A stretch of DNA of 64,000 nucleotides from Vesta saturnalis (lineage: Eukaryota; Arthropoda; Insecta; Coleoptera; Lampyridae). Shown here piece after piece: positions 24,880-34,547 of this stretch. Below the pieces are notes generated by a model. The model was not told where the DNA came from and searched no databases. It saw nothing but the letters and a program-made list of their open reading frames with translations. Within the stretch, counting starts at the first letter, position 1; each line of letters starts with the position of its first letter. The DNA is taken from contig JARFJB010002415.1 of NCBI GenBank assembly GCA_036346205.1, positions 218,501-282,500 on the forward strand, written 5' to 3'. Both the position numbers and the translations under genes were made by a program.

Positions 24880-24985
24880 CCTTAAACCGCATTCAGCAGT
24901 TTAGTAGCAACTGATCTGTTTAGGTATTAACAGCTATCTGTTTAGTGTAAACAGCTACCTGTTCAAGGTGAACCGGTACCTGTTT
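24698..24985. repeat. Tandem duplication with iterated 23-bp motif and (TA)n
   Basis: The end of the ATPase gene and the following intergenic DNA occur twice: 24,698-24,815 and 24,872-24,985. They are separated by a TATATAAG box at 24,821-24,828 and a (TA)n run at about 24,838-24,876. Each copy has three units at 23-bp spacing of the form AACAGCTACCTGTT. The last unit of copy 2 abuts the start of the next gene. Confidence 0.7.
24748..24828 (+). promoter_or_regulatory. Putative promoter: three 23-bp motifs plus TATA box
   Basis: Three AACAGCTATCTGTT-like motifs at 23-bp spacing (about 24,748-24,808) end 12 bp before TATATAAG at 24,821-24,828. This lies upstream of the 377-residue gene starting at 24,992. 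The helical-like spacing (close to two turns) suggests stacked binding sites. Function is inferred. Confidence 0.4.
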
Positions 24986-24991
24986 GTCGCA

Positions 24992-26125
24992 ATGGACAAC
25001 AAGGAGAGGATATTAAAGAAAAAAATTATTCAGGCTCGTAAAATAATACAGTATAACAGTATTAAGACTGCTCGCATTGATAATGAAAGAACATGCGAAA
25101 GTACCTATAAGCCTTTAATAGAACCTCTAACTGAAATAGTAAATAAAATCGATAAAAAAACACCTAAAAAGGAGGAGGTCATTGATGTTAAACCCAAAAA
25201 ACCACCCGTATTCGTATTTCCAAGAAAGCACGCTACTATCCCCACTAGTCCGCTAGCTCAAGTTCAACGGACCCCAGGCCTCACTCCATTACGTGATTCA
25301 AGTAAGGGTGCTACTAGTCCCCTAGCTCAGCTTCCGTTTTTTCAAAGAAATCCTCCCCCAAGTCTTCCATCTTTCTTAGATACATCCGTCGTGGGAGAGA
25401 TTAATACCGGGGAGGAAGAAGAAGAACTGCCTAGTATCGCAGATGATTCCCACAATGAACCCATCTCAGAAGAATTTCTCGAGCAGTACAATGAATTGCC
25501 GCGTATATATGTTGAACGTATTTTGAAGAATGCTGAAGGTGATATTGATCATACGTATGGAGTCCACTATGATACCAAAACTGACAAATGGACAATTGGT
25601 AATACGCCCTTCACAATTAAAGGAGACGATATAATTATTAAAGGTGTCACGTGTAAAGGGACACCAGGATTATATGATCTGATTATTATGAATGAACCCG
25701 ATTTAAGTCTAGTAAAGTCAACAGATAGAAAAAAATATAGAACTATTTTAGAGGCTACGAATGTAGTAAGGCGAGATTATGACGTAAGTGCACAGATTCG
25801 AGGAAGCCGCAGCAGAAAGTATGCACAAATAATCAAACCCTTGCTGTCATCATCACCCACCACAACCAAGGGAGGAGGTGGAGCTATGTTTTTTAAGGAA
25901 TTAACAAACAGACCCATTGAATATAAATATTGGAATGATATACATGAACTAATTCGTGATCTGGAGGTATTGTGGGCAGAAAAATTAGCGGGAAACACAG
26001 GTGTTGTAAATGACATAATATCAATTGCAAAAGAACTATATGAAGATGGATACATTGAAAAACCGAACAACCGCTTTTTAAACAATATAAATGAGAATGC
26101 ATTGATGTCGACATGTCACAACTAA
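24992..26125 (+). CDS. Polinton-associated protein, probably DUF8207 type
   Basis: Uninterrupted frame; the first ATG is at 24,992 (377 residues). An upstream in-frame extension lies inside the duplicated repeat and lacks an ATG. Residues about 1-60 are Lys-rich and likely coiled-coil. About 60-130 is Pro/Ser-rich, with two copies of an ATxPTSPLAQ-like segment. About 130-165 is acidic. About 180-260 holds a conserved domain with YGVHYD, GDDIIIKGVTCKGTPGLYDL and LVKSTDRKKYRTIL. A Gly-rich segment precedes a final helical part. I recall this domain as DUF8207, found next to Polinton genes in insects; the name is from memory. Role unknown, perhaps a virion protein. Confidence 0.7.
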   Translation: MDNKERILKKKIIQARKIIQYNSIKTARIDNERTCESTYKPLIEPLTEIVNKIDKKTPKKEEVIDVKPKKPPVFVFPRKHATIPTSPLAQVQRTPGLTPLRDSSKGATSPLAQLPFFQRNPPPSLPSFLDTSVVGEINTGEEEEELPSIADDSHNEPISEEFLEQYNELPRIYVERILKNAEGDIDHTYGVHYDTKTDKWTIGNTPFTIKGDDIIIKGVTCKGTPGLYDLIIMNEPDLSLVKSTDRKKYRTILEATNVVRRDYDVSAQIRGSRSRKYAQIIKPLLSSSPTTTKGGGGAMFFKELTNRPIEYKYWNDIHELIRDLEVLWAEKLAGNTGVVNDIISIAKELYEDGYIEKPNNRFLNNINENALMSTCHN

Positions 26126-26126
26126 A

Positions 26127-26564
26127 ATGCCCCTTGACAAATTTGGACGTTCATATGTCCAGTATCAATTCAAGAAACTAACCCCTCAGTTTAAACTGAT
26201 TGATGCTAATTAATTTGATATTGAGAATAAGAGACTCAGCAATGTGGCCGATCCCATAGATCCTCAAGATGTCATCACGAAGCAATACTATTTATTAACA
26301 AGGTTCGATTTGGATGGAAATCGTTTGACACAGTTGGCTGACCCTGACGAAGACGGTGATGCTATAAGTAAAGGATACCTTGATTTCTGTTTACAAGCAG
26401 TTCAGAAAGCTTTCAAAGGAAACGCTAACACTTATCTAGCGCTGGAGGAAAAACTACATCAACTTAAAGAAATTGTTGATAAATTAGCACCATGTCCAAA
26501 TTACAACTCGTTAACAAATTGCACAAACCTGCACGAAAAAATTTTAAAAGAAGGCGAACAATAA
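26127..26564 (+). pseudogene. Polinton fibre-like protein with one stop
   Basis: ATG at 26,127 follows the previous stop by a few bases. A single TAA at 26,211-26,213 interrupts an otherwise open frame. After it, NKRLSNVADPIDPQDVITKQ and a second DPDEDGDAISKGYL resemble the short repeats seen in phage tail-fibre and virus fibre-like proteins. The last part is helical. The 3' end overlaps the integrase start by 73 bp in another frame. Fibre assignment rests on the motif style only. Confidence 0.55.
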
Positions 26565-27350
26565 TTAGAGGTTTTGATGATCTTTGGCAAGCAGATTTAG
26601 CTGAATTTAACACATATGCCAAACAAAATAAGGGTTATGAGTATATATTAGTGGTTATCGACTGTTTTTCGAAATACTTGTGGACTAAAAGATTAAAAAC
26701 GAAAACAGGTCAGGAAGTTAGCAAAGCCATGCAAACAATCTTCAAACAAGGCCGGAAACCTAAAAATTTGTAGACCGATGCAGGAAAATAATTCTACAAT
26801 GAGCATTTTACTAAACTAATGCAGCGTTATGGAGTCAACCATTACTCAACCTATAGCACAAAGAAGGCTGCAATTGCTGAACGTGTTATCAGAACCATTA
26901 AAGGTGCTCTATACAAGTCATTCAGCCTGCAAGGTAAATACAAATGGATTGATACAATTGATACCATAACGATGGATTATAACAATCGTAAGCATAGAAC
27001 TACCGGAGTGAAGCCCAAAGATGTTGATAATCATATAATGCTGCAGGCTTACACTCACATAAAAATATTTGATCGGAATCGATATTGTGTTGGTGACATA
27101 TTACGAATCAGCAAATTTAAAAGTATTTTTGCTAAAGGATACACCCCCAATTGGTCTAGTGAACTATTTAAGATTGTGAAAGTTACTAACCCAACCACCT
27201 ACTTGTTGGAAGACATGAGAGGAAAACCTGTACTGGCAGGCTTCTATGAACATGAATTGCAGAAAACAAAGTATCCCGATGTGTACCTGGTGGAAAAAGT
27301 GCTTCGTTCCAAGAATAATAACTTATTCGTAAAGTGGTGGGGATATTTTC
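26492..27350 (+). pseudogene. Polinton integrase (DDE, chromodomain), disrupted
   Basis: ATG at 26,492. A basic N-terminal stretch precedes the catalytic core: the first Asp in DDLWQADLAEF, VVIDCFSKYLW, the second Asp in the TDAG block near 26,775, and the Glu in AAIAERVIRTIK at about 26,875. An SH3-like region (RYCVGDILRISK) and the start of a chromodomain (EKVLRSKNNNLFVKWWGY) follow. Two stops (TAG before TDAG, TAA after AGK) each look like single base changes. The chromodomain is cut at about 27,345, where the sequence switches to reverse-oriented polymerase. This is the retroviral-type integrase of Polintons, not a transposase of other classes. Confidence 0.75.
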
Positions 27351-29190
27351 AGGACTATAGTCAGATGTATCGAATTTATCAATGTCTTCTTTAATGTACT
27401 CATAGACATCAGGAACCGAAAATGCGTATGTAAGGCTATCTGTATCTGTGTACAAGAGCTTGGCATTATTTGGAAACTTAGGTAGGATGTAACTATAATG
27501 AAAATTGTATAAAAAAGTTTTTGAAACGTCTAAAACACTGAAGCCTGCATATATGGGTTTATTTAGATATACTTCCAGCTTGTTCATTTGAATGATGAGC
27601 ATATCATTGCTAAATATTGTACAACTATGAAAATTTGGTTTTGATATGTAAACACGAGCACCATTTTGTTACTAAACGTATATCCTTATATTTACGTACA
27701 TTTTCCATCAGTTTCCCAAAAACACTATTAATCATTAATTTATAAAAATTTTTGTCAAATTCATTTTGAGATTGCTGACGCATGGTTGTATTTAAATCGA
27801 TACATTTTTTTAACCATGGTGATTGCTGAAAACGTAATATACGATGCACTTTTACCAACTTTAATCCATATTTTAAATATACTTTCAAATTTCTGTAATG
27901 AATTACGTAATTACGTTTTGGATACAATGTAAGTAATAATTTTTTTATTTTAGAATTTGAATCAGGTACGGGTGGAACCATATGTTCGGGTGCCAATGGT
28001 AGATCACTGTGACTCTCATGTAATTCTATGGGATAGTCTAAATCACACTCGATTATGTAACCAATTTCCGAATCATCAGGATGGTTTATTAAATCCAAAG
28101 TTTCAACTTTATCCACAAAAGAAAAATAACCAAATGGTAAAAATTCTAACATGGTTGCCCCATATAAGTTATTTAGTAGTACATTAAATACACACTTTCG
28201 GAAGTGGGATCAAATGTTTCAGTCATGTACTTATTGTTAGCTTTAGCATACCGATTAGAACATTGAGCCACACCACCCCTAATTCCTCTTTAAAAAAACA
28301 TTAGCATATCAATATCAGTAAATAGTTCTAACTTTACTTGTGTAATTTTAAGCATAGCATCGAATGCTAAACCGGGGGCTGTACAATAGTGCAGAGGATC
28401 AAGTTTGTAAGTACTTAAACAAGTTTGCCGAAAATTTTCGAAAATATCAGCTAAAAGTAGAACGTCCGTTTTTAAATACAAATCTGAGTACTCCCCTAAC
28501 GATCTAATATGAAATTTGTTCCAAACATTAACCGCATGTGCAAAACGAACATCATTGATTCCGTCATTATTAAGATGACTAAAAAACGCTTCCTTGGGAG
28601 ATAGCCTGGTTTCGTCTAATTTATCCCACGTATCAATATACTCATAAGGAAACACACCTTTGCGAACTAGTAAAGAAAATTTCAATTTCAATACTCATAA
28701 ATCTGAAAGAGTCAATAAATCTAAACTTAATTTTACCACCTTCTATTACTTTCGTGAAAGAGATATATGTTTCTTTGTTTATGGGCAGGAGTGAAATCGC
28801 ACCGGGAATAGTAGCCAATTCTCTAATGATGAAATGGCTATCATAACCTGATAAATTATGAAATACAACCGGTAGGATGTGGGAGTCTTTATAGTTTAGG
28901 TTACAATTCTGATGTGATGCTCCTCGAAACGCTCCAGTAAGATCGTTATGGTCTCTAACCTTTATATCATTATCTGTAAATGGTTTTTCACAAATGTGAC
29001 AAATCGTGGTGCTTTCAAAGTATTCAACCTGATTGGGAGTTAAAGTACCCATAGGAATTATTTTATTGATGATTTCGGTGCTCCAATGTGCAATACTTTG
29101 AAGCTCTTTAACAAACCATTGAATGCAATCATTTCCTCTATAAAGCCTAAATCGAGATAAAGAATCATTGAGAGGCGTCACATATTATTT
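27345..29190 (-). pseudogene. Polinton type-B DNA polymerase, copy A, truncated at both ends
   Basis: Minus strand from 29,181: a SRFRLYRGNDCI block, two CxxC-type pairs (CHICEKPF), VFHNLSGYDSHFI (Exo II) at about 28,860, then a frame change. SLGEYSDLYLKTDVLLLADI (Exo III) lies at about 28,480, then LHYCTAPGLAFDAML. After another break come the KLMINSVFGKLMEN box (motif B) at about 27,720 and LLYTDTDSLTYAF (motif C, both Asp present) at about 27,455. The motif A region is damaged or lost, and the N-terminal Exo I part and the C terminus are missing. Protein-primed family-B polymerase of Polintons. Frameshifts make it inactive. Confidence 0.8.
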
Positions 29191-29289
29191 ATCAATTTTT
29201 TCCCAGTGTACCAGCGGGATACAAAATAATTGAATCCCTTCTACATGTCATTTATTTACTTATACATCCACCATTTCAACCATAACACT
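29190..29289. other. Junction spacer
   Basis: Short AT-rich joint between truncated polymerase A and the tail of a plus-strand structural gene. No feature seen. Confidence 0.4.
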
Positions 29290-29374
29290 TAAAATTAGTA
29301 GACCAAGACGGAGACCTCGTCAATTTTAACGGTGAAGTCATAAAGATAGGATTACATTTGAAGAAAAGATGGTG
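29290..29374 (+). pseudogene. C-terminal tail of a Polinton structural gene
   Basis: The open stretch reads KLVDQDGDLVNFNGEVIKIG and ends in a basic LHLKKRW before TGA. A DQ-G-L-F-GE ending of this kind is familiar from a Polinton gene normally placed just before the capsid-like gene, and here it does sit upstream of that gene. Only the tail remains, so the identification is tentative. Confidence 0.4.
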
Positions 29375-29416
29375 ACGCGGTATAACACATGTACGTGTAA
29401 CCACAACAAGGTGAAC

Positions 29417-29424
29417 TATAAAAG
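29417..29424 (+). promoter_or_regulatory. TATA box upstream of capsid-like gene
   Basis: TATAAAAG, about 100 bp before the ATG at 29,527. It lies between the tail of the preceding gene and the capsid-like frame. Confidence 0.45.
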
Positions 29425-29526
29425 ATCGAAGTGTGGAAATGCGAGAGTCAGTAAGCGGTCAACTCTCCAAGCATTGACACCGCAGAATAAAGCATACTTG
29501 CAAAGTCTTGGTTACATAGTAATACA

Positions 29527-30212
29527 ATGAGTATATTAAAAGTAAATGAAAAAGTTGTTGTTGATAATGCTATAGTAAATTCCGAACTCCACACCCATCA
29601 ACCATATACTACGAGATTTGGAAACAATAATGAAATCAGAATACCCATTCAGGAAGATATGTCTACGTAGAGGGAAGATTGCTAAGGGAGGATGGTGCAA
29701 TCTCTAACACCGCGTGGTTTGTTAATAATGGCATTGCATTTTTATTCAGTGAAATTAGATACGAAATGAATGGAATAGTGGTAAATTCCGTGACGAAGAT
29801 TGGATTAACGTCTACAATGAAAGGATTGGTACCATTGATACCCAAGGACCACGCTCGTCATGAAAATTCAGGTTGGTTTCCTACCTCAAATAGCACACTA
29901 GCAAATGCGTTATCGTATTTTAACGTCTGTATGCCTTTGTGAATGCTACTTGGCTTTGCGGAAGACTACAATAAATTGATTTTGAACATCAGACAAGAAT
30001 TGGATTTAATTTAATTAACATTGATACCGATGCAGTAATTTCAACTGTTGCAGATGAAGCACTAAAAGTTAACATAGATAAAATATATTGGAAAGTTCCT
30101 CACATCATTCCAGCATTATCGGAGGAATTGTAGTTAACGAAGTACATTGATAAAAATGTAAATACTCCAGTAGCATTTAGAAGTTGGGAAACACACATAT
30201 ATCTCGACAATT
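29527..30212 (+). pseudogene. Polinton capsid-like protein, 5' part
   Basis: ATG at 29,527. The N-terminal part includes FGNNNEIRIPIQ; after a frameshift near 29,660 it continues YVEGRLLREDG, FVNNGIAFLFSEIRYEMNGI and KIGLTSTMKGL to 29,940, then a stop. The sequence continues to about 30,205 with DTDAVISTVADEALKVNIDK and AFRSWETH. This is the abundant insect Polinton capsid-like family, which I take to be the double jelly-roll major capsid protein; that fold is inferred. The 3' third is missing: it stops where reverse-oriented polymerase copy B begins. A second copy is at 52,880-53,960. Confidence 0.65.
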
Positions 30213-32500
30213 AAAGATTCTGTGTCTACATAGAGCAACGTTACATTATTACCGTAATAAACTGCGCAAGATATCGTAAAAAATCGACACATTATAGTTT
30301 TGGAAAGATCTAAAATACTAAATCCAACATATACGGGTTTGTCATAAGTTGACCTGTTTGGCCAATTCCACTGCAAATAATTTATCAGTAAATTGAATAA
30401 AATTCTTAAATTGCGGTTTTGCGACGTACCATGCTAGACCCAAGCGACGTCCGTTATTTTCCCAATGAGTTAATAACTTTATTACTCTTCTTTAGTCGAC
30501 ATTCTCCATTGTTTTACCAAATACACCATTGTTCATGCATTTAAAGAAATCCTTTTCGAATTTGTTCTTGTATTAAGGTCTATGTATGGTACTAGCCAAG
30601 GACACTAGCACATACCCAATATCAGCATCATCATTAATCTTCAATACATCAAAGTTTTGAATTTCCCTTCAGTTAACCACATAAACCCATCATGAGGTAG
30701 GTGTTGCCGCATACTCCATGCGTATAAATTCGTGGCATCTAAATACTGTAGAAAGACTTTTGGACGATTAGGGTCATAATTTGGGACAAACTCGTTGTTA
30801 GCAATATTTCTTCGCTTAACACAAGTACTCACTCCACCACGAATACCTTTCTTAGAAAAGTGGTACATATCCATATCAGTCAATAATTTTAACTCTATTT
30901 TAGTACATTTCAACATGGCATCCCACACCAATGCAGGTATTGTTACATACTGCGCTGGTTCTAATCCATACACGTCTACATATAACCGACTAAAGTTTTC
31001 GAACACGTCAGCCAACAGCAACACGTCTGATTTTAAATATATATCAGCATAATCCCCGAGTGATCCCATACCAGTGGGGGACCCGACAGTATTCTTCATC
31101 GTATATATGTTCATCGCGCATTTTATCGTATAATTTGTCATAGGAAGGTACAGTGACATCGTCTAATTTATTAAAATTGTCTACGTATGCGTAGGGGAAA
31201 TTACCTTCCTGTCTAACTAAGTTAGTCATTATCATCACCAAAATATTTCCTTACCTCTACATTGATCATCTGATAAATTATGAGATAGAGTATCTAAGAA
31301 TGCCGCCATGAACCTACAACTATCGACGAATCGCAAATTTATGTACTTCTTTTCCCTAAAGCCGCGATCGTTAATGAATTCGTATTCATAAATATGCTTA
31401 CCGAACGTTATATATTCTTCACTATTAACAAGGAGTACGGTCATTTCTTCAGTTTCACTCCCTAACTGTTTGATGAACAGGTGGACATCATAACCACTGA
31501 GATTATGGAAAAAAACTGGGATAAATGTTGGTAATTGATAGTTTAAATTGCAATTTGAATGTGCCGCACCACGATATATACCAGTGACTGGGCAGTGATC
31601 TCGTACTTTGGAATTTGTATGATCATCCGTAAAAAGCTTGTCGCATATATAACAATTACGACTTTGTTCATGTATCACCAGTTGTTCATCAGTTAGTGGT
31701 AACATTGGAACAACAGTTTTCAAATGCTCATTGTATATCCGTTTCACATCACTTGAGTCGTGTAATAAATACCTCCGCGGCATTAACCCCTCTATAAAGT
31801 TCTATGGACCAAGCATTGTTTACACCGCACTTAATATAATAACTGAATGAGTATGGTTCATGTTTACACGTTTTTATCGTGAACGGTTATTTGGGATCGG
31901 GTTCAGCCGTATTTACCGGTACTAATAGAGCTTCAAAATCTGGATATATTACGAATGGTAGAAACATCTGTTTTTGATAGTTCCGAATCGCAAGTATATT
32001 TTCCGCATAGAACTCCCCGGTTCAGCCGTTTCTTTGCATTACGCCAGGTAATGTAGTGTATACGAAATTACAGTCATGAGACACGTGCCGAGTTAATTGC
32101 TCCTGCGTTCTAAAGTAATGAATACATGAATCACAAAAATATTTTGCCCCATTACGTCGGCTTATTTGGTTGCTAAGTAAACGAGAAAAAATTTTTATCC
32201 ATTCATAATGCTGATTATCCGTTTGGTTACTGACTAATAGTAATAAATTAATACGAATGGGTTGTTTAGCTCTGGTATAGTAGAGAGGACCCACTAGCTC
32301 AGGAATACGCTGACCATCACGAGACGTATCCTCCAGTCCATAAGCATTGATGGAGATATTATTGTTGGACTCAAACGTTGAGATGTTAGTCAGCTTAATG
32401 GGAAATTATACACCATTCCAGTTGAATAACGTCCTGAAATCAGGGTAAGAAGTCGTCCGTTGTGGTAACCCCGTCGGTGTCACTAATGCTGATCCTATAA
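30200..32500 (-). pseudogene. Polinton type-B DNA polymerase, copy B
   Basis: Minus strand from about 32,500: TNISTFESNNNISINAYGLE, a zinc-finger-like CDSCIHYFRTQEQLTRH at about 32,120, then YPDFEALLVP (Exo I, with Pro where Ala is usual) at about 31,940. HEPYSFSYYIKCG, NCYICDKLF and FFHNLSGYDVHLFIKQLG (Exo II) lie near 31,500. SLGDYADIYLKSDVLLLADV (Exo III) is at about 31,040, FLQYLDATNLYAWSM (motif A) at about 30,740, and a last block LLYVDTESL (motif C, second Asp replaced by Glu) at about 30,225. Motif B is only faintly traceable. Frameshifts and stops throughout. It diverges from copy A, so it came from another element. It is cut just after motif C by capsid-gene sequence. Confidence 0.8.
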
Positions 32501-32810
32501 CCCACGAAAAGCAGCAATTATTACTATTCTTCACATTCACTGTCATGTTTATGCGAAATTTCAGGCGGGACATTCATACAGGGTGAACCCGTAGTGGGAG
32601 AAAATTTCAACATATTTACCTCTAAATATACGAAATGCACCAGCGGTCACCCTACATTGAAACATTTTATTGCGATCTGTAACAGAGAGAATGTATAAAC
32701 AATGTATAAATGAACGGGTAGAGTTACATGTTTTGTTATAATTCCTTTTTTAATTCTTTACTGATCTCTATTGGTTTATAGCATTTATTACTATCATGTA
32801 TTACAACTGT
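32501..32810. other. Spacer between polymerase B and gene Y
   Basis: May hold the polymerase leader region. TTATAAT and TATAAAC-like stretches occur at 32,690-32,745, but no gene is recognisable. Confidence 0.35.
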
Positions 32811-34294
32811 TAAAAATAAATCATATCCAGCGATGCGAATGAGAACGCAACGTAACATATCGCCAGGAATAGGATAACGTGTATGATGGATATATCAGGT
32901 TGAGGGGTAGAGTAGTGTACGAATAAGGAAACAATAACAATGATAGTCGGGATAGAGTGTTGGTGAGCACACATATTGTACCCAGCATTATATCTCACCC
33001 TGCCGTGTGCTTTGGGATGGAAGCAGGGTATTATCCCCACCTTTTTTTCAAGAAACTCCGCAGCGCATGTAGGGCTCAATACACTCTGGTGAGGAGATAC
33101 TGCGTTTTCCACAATATCCTTCACCGGTGATTGCGCAGGTAAGTATTGTATGGGTGCTGCAGGACTCCTAGATACTGGTAAGTCATTTAGCGACCATTCA
33201 TTATCTATAAAATTAGCAGCACACACAGGACTGGGGATACTCTCTGATGACTCATCCATTCGCTCCACTTGTATCGAAGAGTTCATAGGACTGCACTATT
33301 CAGCGAACCCTGTGATACACGTAGGGTCCAGGACAATATCAGAAATGTGCCCCCTGACCTCCCCTCCTGCCGTAGAATACTGTACGACCACTCCTCCATA
33401 AATTCTGTGGTAGAAGCAGGGTTGAGCAAACCTTCAACTGGATTACCTACTATTCTGCCCTCTGCATATGTTGCAGATGTGAACGGTTGCTCATCTACAA
33501 CGGATGCAGGTGTCAGAGTAATAGGAGATTCCTCTCTCCCCAGCACCGGCTGCGCTACAGAGTTTCAACTGGAGACAATTCATCCCCAAACCCGGCAATG
33601 CAGCCAGGACTTAAGACATGGTGTAATACTACTTGATCTTCACTCATGGGTGACTACATCCTCTCATACGGCTCACTTGCAGGTTGTAGGGTGAGCAGTA
33701 TTTCGTCCACGTCTGCCTACTCTTGCGTGCGCATAATACCACATCCAAATCGTCCGCTGGAGGTGGTGTATCCAAAAACCGCAACGCTTCTTCACAGTCA
33801 TCTTGGTCGGAATACTGCCCGCTCTCTACCAGGTCACCGGCAGCACCGCCTTCCTGGAGTAGCTCCATTACATCCTGTGCGTTATTCTTATGAGGTCAGT
33901 CTCCCAGCAACCTCCTCAGGATGGGAGTGTCATCCCGCGGTAGAATCACAACGTGACATATAATGTTAACTTGTCCACCCGCCGCTACGGGATGATCATA
34001 AGCCACGAATGCTCGTGACCTACCTAAAAGCAAAAGAACTTAAATTACACATCTGTGGCAGCAATACATGAAAGCGCTTTCTTACCTCTGTTTACGGTTG
34101 ACGTAGTATTCTCCACTACAGCGGCGGCTACACTTGGGTTTACAGAATCTAAAAGCGATTACTATTATTAGTATACAAAAGAAAGCCTGCAAAATAACTT
34201 TTGAAAAGCCCTACAAGATTTTATTGAAAGTTATTCCAATTCCAACAAAAATAATTCAATAATAAAATACGCACTTACCATTACAAGAAGACAT
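32811..34294 (-). pseudogene. Gene Y, spliced repeat protein with hydrophobic C terminus
   Basis: Not recognised. Minus strand: ATG at 34,292-34,294 in a 16-bp exon (34,279-34,294, donor GTAAGTG); exon 34,086-34,148 (AG/GTAAG borders); third exon from 34,023. Phases agree across both introns. The third exon is open except for a TGA at 33,896-33,898 and two or three frameshifts. It carries about five spaced motifs: SPGCIAGF (33,605), NPASTTEF (33,420), DPTCITGF (33,315), SPVCAANF (33,215), SPTCAAEF (33,070). The end is hydrophobic (IIVIVSLFV, then VILFLAICYVAF) and probably membrane-anchored. It diverges from gene X and has a decayed relative at 52,310-52,700. Possibly a virion surface or accessory protein; that is a guess. 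Confidence 0.5.
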
Positions 34295-34547
34295 GATGTA
34301 ATACCACTTTATAACGGCAAAATATACAAAATTTTGGGTGTGGGGAAATTGGAATGGGGGAAAAAGTGGGAAAGTAGGTCAAGGTCACCTGCATATATAA
34401 TGGGGGGTGAAGGGGCCTTGAAAAATGTCTGACAAAAATGCATGAAAAACGTTGTTTTTAGTAGGGGAAACACCTACATTTAGCGAAACGAAAACAGTAC
34501 AAATTATTCGTACAACTGATTCTATAGTTGACACTACTGAACATAAA
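34295..34547. promoter_or_regulatory. Divergent intergenic promoter between genes Y and X
   Basis: A 253-bp interval between two start codons facing apart. A CATATATAATGGGG box at about 34,390-34,403 suits gene X (+). On the other strand TATAAAG at 34,307-34,313 and a TATATTTT at about 34,325 could serve gene Y. The interval 34,310-34,460 matches, reversed, 52,140-52,300 between the second copies of the two genes, including a shared TGCATTTTT and AAGGTC block. Confidence 0.45.

Larger units (their letters stand above)
23839..27350 (+). mobile_element. Polinton/Maverick fragment A
   Basis: A block of co-oriented Polinton genes: capsid-like 3' tip, packaging ATPase, Polinton-associated protein, fibre-like protein, integrase with chromodomain. 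The left edge cuts the capsid gene and joins a LINE. The right edge cuts the integrase chromodomain right after VKWWGY and joins the interior of a type-B polymerase in the opposite direction. Neither terminal inverted repeat is visible at its edges, so this is a rearranged piece, not a whole element. Confidence 0.75.

Noticed and set aside
25777..26114. Minus-strand frames opposite the 377-residue Polinton protein
   Set aside because: Antisense shadows of an intact, motif-bearing plus-strand gene.
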